A stretch of DNA of 64,000 nt from SMWN01 sp965221455. Lineage in GTDB: Bacteria > Pseudomonadota > Gammaproteobacteria > Eutrophobiales > Eutrophobiaceae. The notes under the pieces were generated by a model. That model was given only the letters and a program-made list of their open reading frames with translations. It ran no database searches and was not told the DNA's origin. The translations under genes and the position numbers were made by a program. Below are positions 60,813-64,000 of the stretch, in pieces; the first letter of the stretch is position 1; every line of letters begins with the position of its first letter. The stretch lies in NCBI GenBank assembly GCA_965221455.1, contig OZ244890.1:1612001-1676000 (forward strand). Reading direction: 5' to 3'.

Positions 60813-63800
60813 CTATTGCAAAAGTGCCTCGATATTCGTCCTTACATCGTTGAACGAGGGATTGCCCGGGATAGTATCAAGCAAGCCCGCCGTATCACGA
60901 ATACCAAACAGATAGCGGCCTATCATCAGCCCGTCAATCTGATTCGCAGCACCGCCGCTGCCATCGACATCAAGACGACCGCCGGCCACCCCCCTTGCAA
61001 TATTCGCACTGATCTCACTAAACGAGGGACTCCCCGGGATAGTGTCAAGCAAGCTCGCCATATCACGAATACCAAACAAGTAGCGACCAATCATAAGCCC
61101 GTCAATCTGATTCGCGGTCCCACCGCTGCCATCCACATCAAGATTGAACTCTGTGACCGTCACAGACACAGCCGCCGCTGTCACGGCACGATAGGCGACG
61201 TCCATACTCGTCACGGTATGACTCAGTTGCACGCGCTCATCGTTCTCATCAGCGTCCCGTACACCCATCACCGTCACCGTTTGGGCACTGTTCCAGTTGT
61301 CCTCGGTAAAGGTCAGTGTCGCCGTCGACGTCACCGTTACCGCATCTGTATCAGGATTGCTCACCGCAATCGTCACAGCCATACTCGGCTGGCTGGTCAA
61401 CACCAGCATATAGGTGCCGGACCCGCCTTCTCCCACCGTCAACCTGCCCGGTGTCACCGTCACACCCTCAGTATCATCATCATTCACCGTCACAGACACC
61501 GCCGCCGCCGTCACGGCACCATAAGCGGCATCTGTACTCGTCACGGCATGACTGAGCGACACACCGCTGGCGTCATTCGTATCAGCATCATCAACACCCA
61601 TCACCGTCACCGTCTGCACCTGGTTCCAGGTATTCATGTCGAAGCTCAGGGTCGCAGGACTGACGGTCACCGCAGCATGGTCACTGGTCACGCTAATCGT
61701 GACCGCAAGCGTCGGTTGCGTATTCAACCTCAGCGTATACTCGTTGGTGCCGCCCTCATTGACCGCCAGCGTGGCCGTACTCACGGTCACCGCCGCCGTG
61801 TCGTTATCCGTGACACTCACGGTCACGGCGCGCGGGGTCACGGCGGCATAAAGCGTATCGCTGCTGCTCACCGCATGACTCAGTTGCACACCGCTTTCGC
61901 TGGTCGCATTCGCGTCCTCAATAGCTGTCACGGTCACCGCCTGCGGCTGGTTCCAGTTAGCTCTGTCGAAGGTCAGGGTCGCAGGACTCACGGTTGCCGC
62001 GGCATTGTTACTGGTCACCGCAATCATGACATCATGCGTCGGTTGGGTCGCCAACCTCAGCGTATACTCGCCAGTGCCGCCCTCATCGACCACCAGCGTG
62101 GCCGTACTCACGACCACACCCGGTGCGTCGTTATCCGTGACATTCACGGTCACGGCGGGCGATGTCACGCCGGCATAAAGCGTATCGTTGCTGCTGACCG
62201 TATGAGTTAGTTGCACACCGCTTTCGCTGTCTGTATCAGCGTCTTCAGCACCCGTCACGGTTACCGTCTGCGCCTGATTCCAGTTACTCGTGGTAAAGCT
62301 CAGCGACGCGGTCGCGGTCACTGCGGCATTGTCACTGGTGACGCTAATCGTCACAGCGTCGGTCGGTTGGCTGCCCAGCGCCAGGTTATAGCTGGTGGTG
62401 GTGCCCCCTTCGGTGACATTCAGCGCGGTCTGCGACACCCGCACACCCGCGACCGCTACCGCGCCGGACGTCAGGCTATCGCCTCCCGCATTCGGATAAC
62501 TCGCCATCACGCGCAACCAACTGCCTATTTGTGATTGGTCTGATGCAATGGTGTACGTGGCGGTATTGTTGGTCCCCGGTGCGGCGGTAAACGGTCCCGC
62601 CGAGGCGGTCGCTGTCTGCCATTGATATGTAATGGTCCCGACATCGGTATTCGGTGAGGCGTCCGGGTCGGTGACCGACCCCGCCGTCAGTGTGACGCCG
62701 ACTCGGGCAGTACCGGTGAGTGTGCCGATGGCACCGCGACGGTCAGCCCGCACGATATTGGAGAACAGGGTGTCGTTGAAATCCCCGCTCTGGGTGACCC
62801 GCACCCGCAGCCAGTTGCCCTGGTCCGCCGCTTGTACCGTGTAGGTCGCCGCCGTGCCGCCCGGGCTGATAGCTGTTGCACTGCTACAGTTTTGAGTGGT
62901 GCAGCGTTGCCATTGATGGGCGCTGATATTGACGGTCAACGTGGGATGAGTCAGCGCACCGGCGGTCAAGATATCATCGACCCTGGCCGGGGTGTTGGGG
63001 GTACTGTCCTGGATGGCACCTAATGTCACGGATGCCGCAGCATAAATATAGTTGTCGGTGGCACTCAGTTCACCGATGACTTGCCTGGTGATGGCTGCGG
63101 CACTCGCTCCGATATTGCACAGCGGCGAGTTGGCTTGTGCGGTTTGTTCGGTGTTGGTCGTGGTCCCCGAGCGTACCCTTAAATCACCGCTGGCGTTACA
63201 TAAAGTGTCCAATAAGCGCACCCTGTTGCTGCCGGATGGTCGGTAAAACACGATTCCCGGTCCCGGGATAGCGGTCCATGAGAGGTTCGGACGGGTCAGG
63301 CCGGACTTCAGGCTTATATTTTCGAGGAGTCTGCCGGTGCTCGGGGTTGCCTGGTCAGTAGTGATGTATAGAGGTAAGGGCGTAAAGAGTTCTCGGCGAA
63401 GAAGAATACGCTGGACTTGTAGCCGACCATCGCTGCTATTGCGGGAAAGGTCTACGCGTCCAATGTCCCTTCCGTTTCTTGCCGTCGCATTGGTATGCCC
63501 GGCCGGGCCGTTGACGAGATAGTTATTCCAGAAGGTCTCACTCGGGCGGGCCTCGGTTTGCCCGTGGTTGGTGGTGTCGGTGTCGTAGGCATTGGCACAA
63601 TGGCTGCCCGCCCCGGCATTACAGGTGCGTGTCTGGTTCTTGTCGGTGATATTGCCCGCACTCCAGGCGCCCCAGCCGTCGTTGTAGTTTACATCAGGAA
63701 GTGCCGCAGCCACAGACTGCTTGGTGAGGTCGTAAGGGGTGGATTGACACAGGGTACGCAGACCTGGCCGGGAAGAATATACTATGTCGAATGTTTCGTT

Positions 63801-63848
63801 TGAGAACGTACGAACTGATGCGATGCCAGCCCTACAATGAATCGTCAC
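60813..63848 (-). CDS. Calx-beta-like repeat protein with two dockerin-like modules (right copy)
   Basis: 1011 residues from a GTG at 63848. The first ~330 residues are an unrecognised head with an Ala-Ser-rich, Cys-containing part. About 330-480 holds Ig-like repeats (Y-x-W-Q, then T-Y-T-V or T-Y-T-I, then WLRV). Then come four Calx-beta-like units of ~95 residues each, ending with two modules starting LDVDGSGG and RYLFGIRD, as in the left-hand gene. It lacks a signal peptide from this start. The codon before GTG is an in-frame TGA (63849-63851), so the gene may be a longer one broken there. The codons before it look coding (see 63852-64000). Confidence 0.75.
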   Translation of the reverse strand: MTIHCRAGIASVRTFSNETFDIVYSSRPGLRTLCQSTPYDLTKQSVAAALPDVNYNDGWGAWSAGNITDKNQTRTCNAGAGSHCANAYDTDTTNHGQTEARPSETFWNNYLVNGPAGHTNATARNGRDIGRVDLSRNSSDGRLQVQRILLRRELFTPLPLYITTDQATPSTGRLLENISLKSGLTRPNLSWTAIPGPGIVFYRPSGSNRVRLLDTLCNASGDLRVRSGTTTNTEQTAQANSPLCNIGASAAAITRQVIGELSATDNYIYAAASVTLGAIQDSTPNTPARVDDILTAGALTHPTLTVNISAHQWQRCTTQNCSSATAISPGGTAATYTVQAADQGNWLRVRVTQSGDFNDTLFSNIVRADRRGAIGTLTGTARVGVTLTAGSVTDPDASPNTDVGTITYQWQTATASAGPFTAAPGTNNTATYTIASDQSQIGSWLRVMASYPNAGGDSLTSGAVAVAGVRVSQTALNVTEGGTTTSYNLALGSQPTDAVTISVTSDNAAVTATASLSFTTSNWNQAQTVTVTGAEDADTDSESGVQLTHTVSSNDTLYAGVTSPAVTVNVTDNDAPGVVVSTATLVVDEGGTGEYTLRLATQPTHDVMIAVTSNNAAATVSPATLTFDRANWNQPQAVTVTAIEDANATSESGVQLSHAVSSSDTLYAAVTPRAVTVSVTDNDTAAVTVSTATLAVNEGGTNEYTLRLNTQPTLAVTISVTSDHAAVTVSPATLSFDMNTWNQVQTVTVMGVDDADTNDASGVSLSHAVTSTDAAYGAVTAAAVSVTVNDDDTEGVTVTPGRLTVGEGGSGTYMLVLTSQPSMAVTIAVSNPDTDAVTVTSTATLTFTEDNWNSAQTVTVMGVRDADENDERVQLSHTVTSMDVAYRAVTAAAVSVTVTEFNLDVDGSGGTANQIDGLMIGRYLFGIRDMASLLDTIPGSPSFSEISANIARGVAGGRLDVDGSGGAANQIDGLMIGRYLFGIRDTAGLLDTIPGNPSFNDVRTNIEALLQ

Positions 63849-63851
63849 TCA

Positions 63852-64000
63852 AGTCAAGTTTCTTCCACTTGTAACCGCCCGTCCCGGTCCTGGAATAGTG
63901 GTGAAGCCCCCGGTAAACGGGTTGTGCCAGTCGTTGTCGCCTGCATTCCAGGCGGCGAGGAAGCTGGCGAAGGTCGGGAACGCCCTGCTTATGGCGGTTC
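63852..64000 (-). other. possible 5' extension of the right-hand surface-protein gene, cut by a stop
   Basis: On the minus strand, in frame with 60813-63848, the sequence reads A-F-P-T-F-A-S-F-L-A-A-W-N-A-G-D-N-D-W and then HNPFTGGFTTIPGPG before the TGA. It looks like protein-coding sequence. Another frame contains DRDGRLQVEE, similar to a segment of the gene (GRLQVQRI), so a frameshift is also possible. The region continues beyond the window. Confidence 0.4.

Noticed and set aside
2050..60813. Simple inversion of the whole block as the cause of the rnf split
   Set aside because: Reversing the block between the two inverted surface-protein genes does not bring rnfG and rnfE together, so another event is needed.
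60753..62210. 485-codon open frame on the plus strand across the right-hand surface-protein gene
   Set aside because: It is the antisense of the Calx-beta repeats, with H/R-rich sequence typical of shadow frames.

Overview
The window looks like the chromosome of a gammaproteobacterium. The housekeeping genes are those usual for the class: an Rnf electron-transport operon, nth, mpl, fusA, tadA, bioA, a YqcC-family gene, a YajQ-family gene, srkA, mltF and apbE. Coding density is high and GC is moderate. The genus cannot be read from the sequence. No rRNA, tRNA or CRISPR array was found.

Layout. (a) 1-4.2 kb: the 3' end of a GC-rich Calx-beta-like repeat gene ending in two dockerin-like modules, then rnfE-nth-DUF1841, then a second 270-bp copy of the dockerin-like end. 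(b) 4.2-15 kb: a repeat-rich gap, a RelBE-type toxin-antitoxin locus with a broken toxin, a methyltransferase, a small K+ channel, DUF924-msrB, egtD, and a two-gene AddAB-like helicase-nuclease. (c) 15.1-29.5 kb: a defence island entirely on the minus strand. It holds a type III restriction-modification system (mod, a 53-codon ORF, res), an XRE/ImmA-IrrE protease gene joined to a Hachiman/AbpAB-like nuclease-helicase pair, and a three-gene module of an amino-DNA-methyltransferase, a double-GHKL kinase and a receiver-HEPN protein. Copies of one repeat lie just upstream of each of the three operons. (d) 29.7-41.1 kb: a Fur-box iron-uptake pair, then ordinary chromosomal genes. (e) 41.3-48.1 kb: two inverted, internally deleted IS3-type elements bracket a second methyltransferase/double-GHKL/receiver module, this time with a C5-cytosine methyltransferase. 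(f) 48.1-60.6 kb: apbE, mltF, a Sel1 protein, srkA, an ABC exporter, an interrupted DUF484 gene and rnfABCDG (minus strand). (g) 60.8-63.8 kb: a second Calx-beta/dockerin-like gene, inverted relative to the first.

How the parts fit. RnfA-G and RnfE should form one ferredoxin:NAD+ oxidoreductase, but rnfE lies about 54 kb from the rest. ApbE probably attaches FMN to RnfD and RnfG. The most notable content is the pair of tightly coupled operons with the same order: DNA methyltransferase, then a protein with an N-terminal MORC/Hsp90-like ATPase and a C-terminal histidine-kinase-like half, then a receiver-like protein. In module 1 the receiver is followed by a HEPN-type Rx4H motif, which suggests an RNase effector. 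I infer a defence system in which a two-component relay is tied to DNA modification. This rests on gene order and motifs only.
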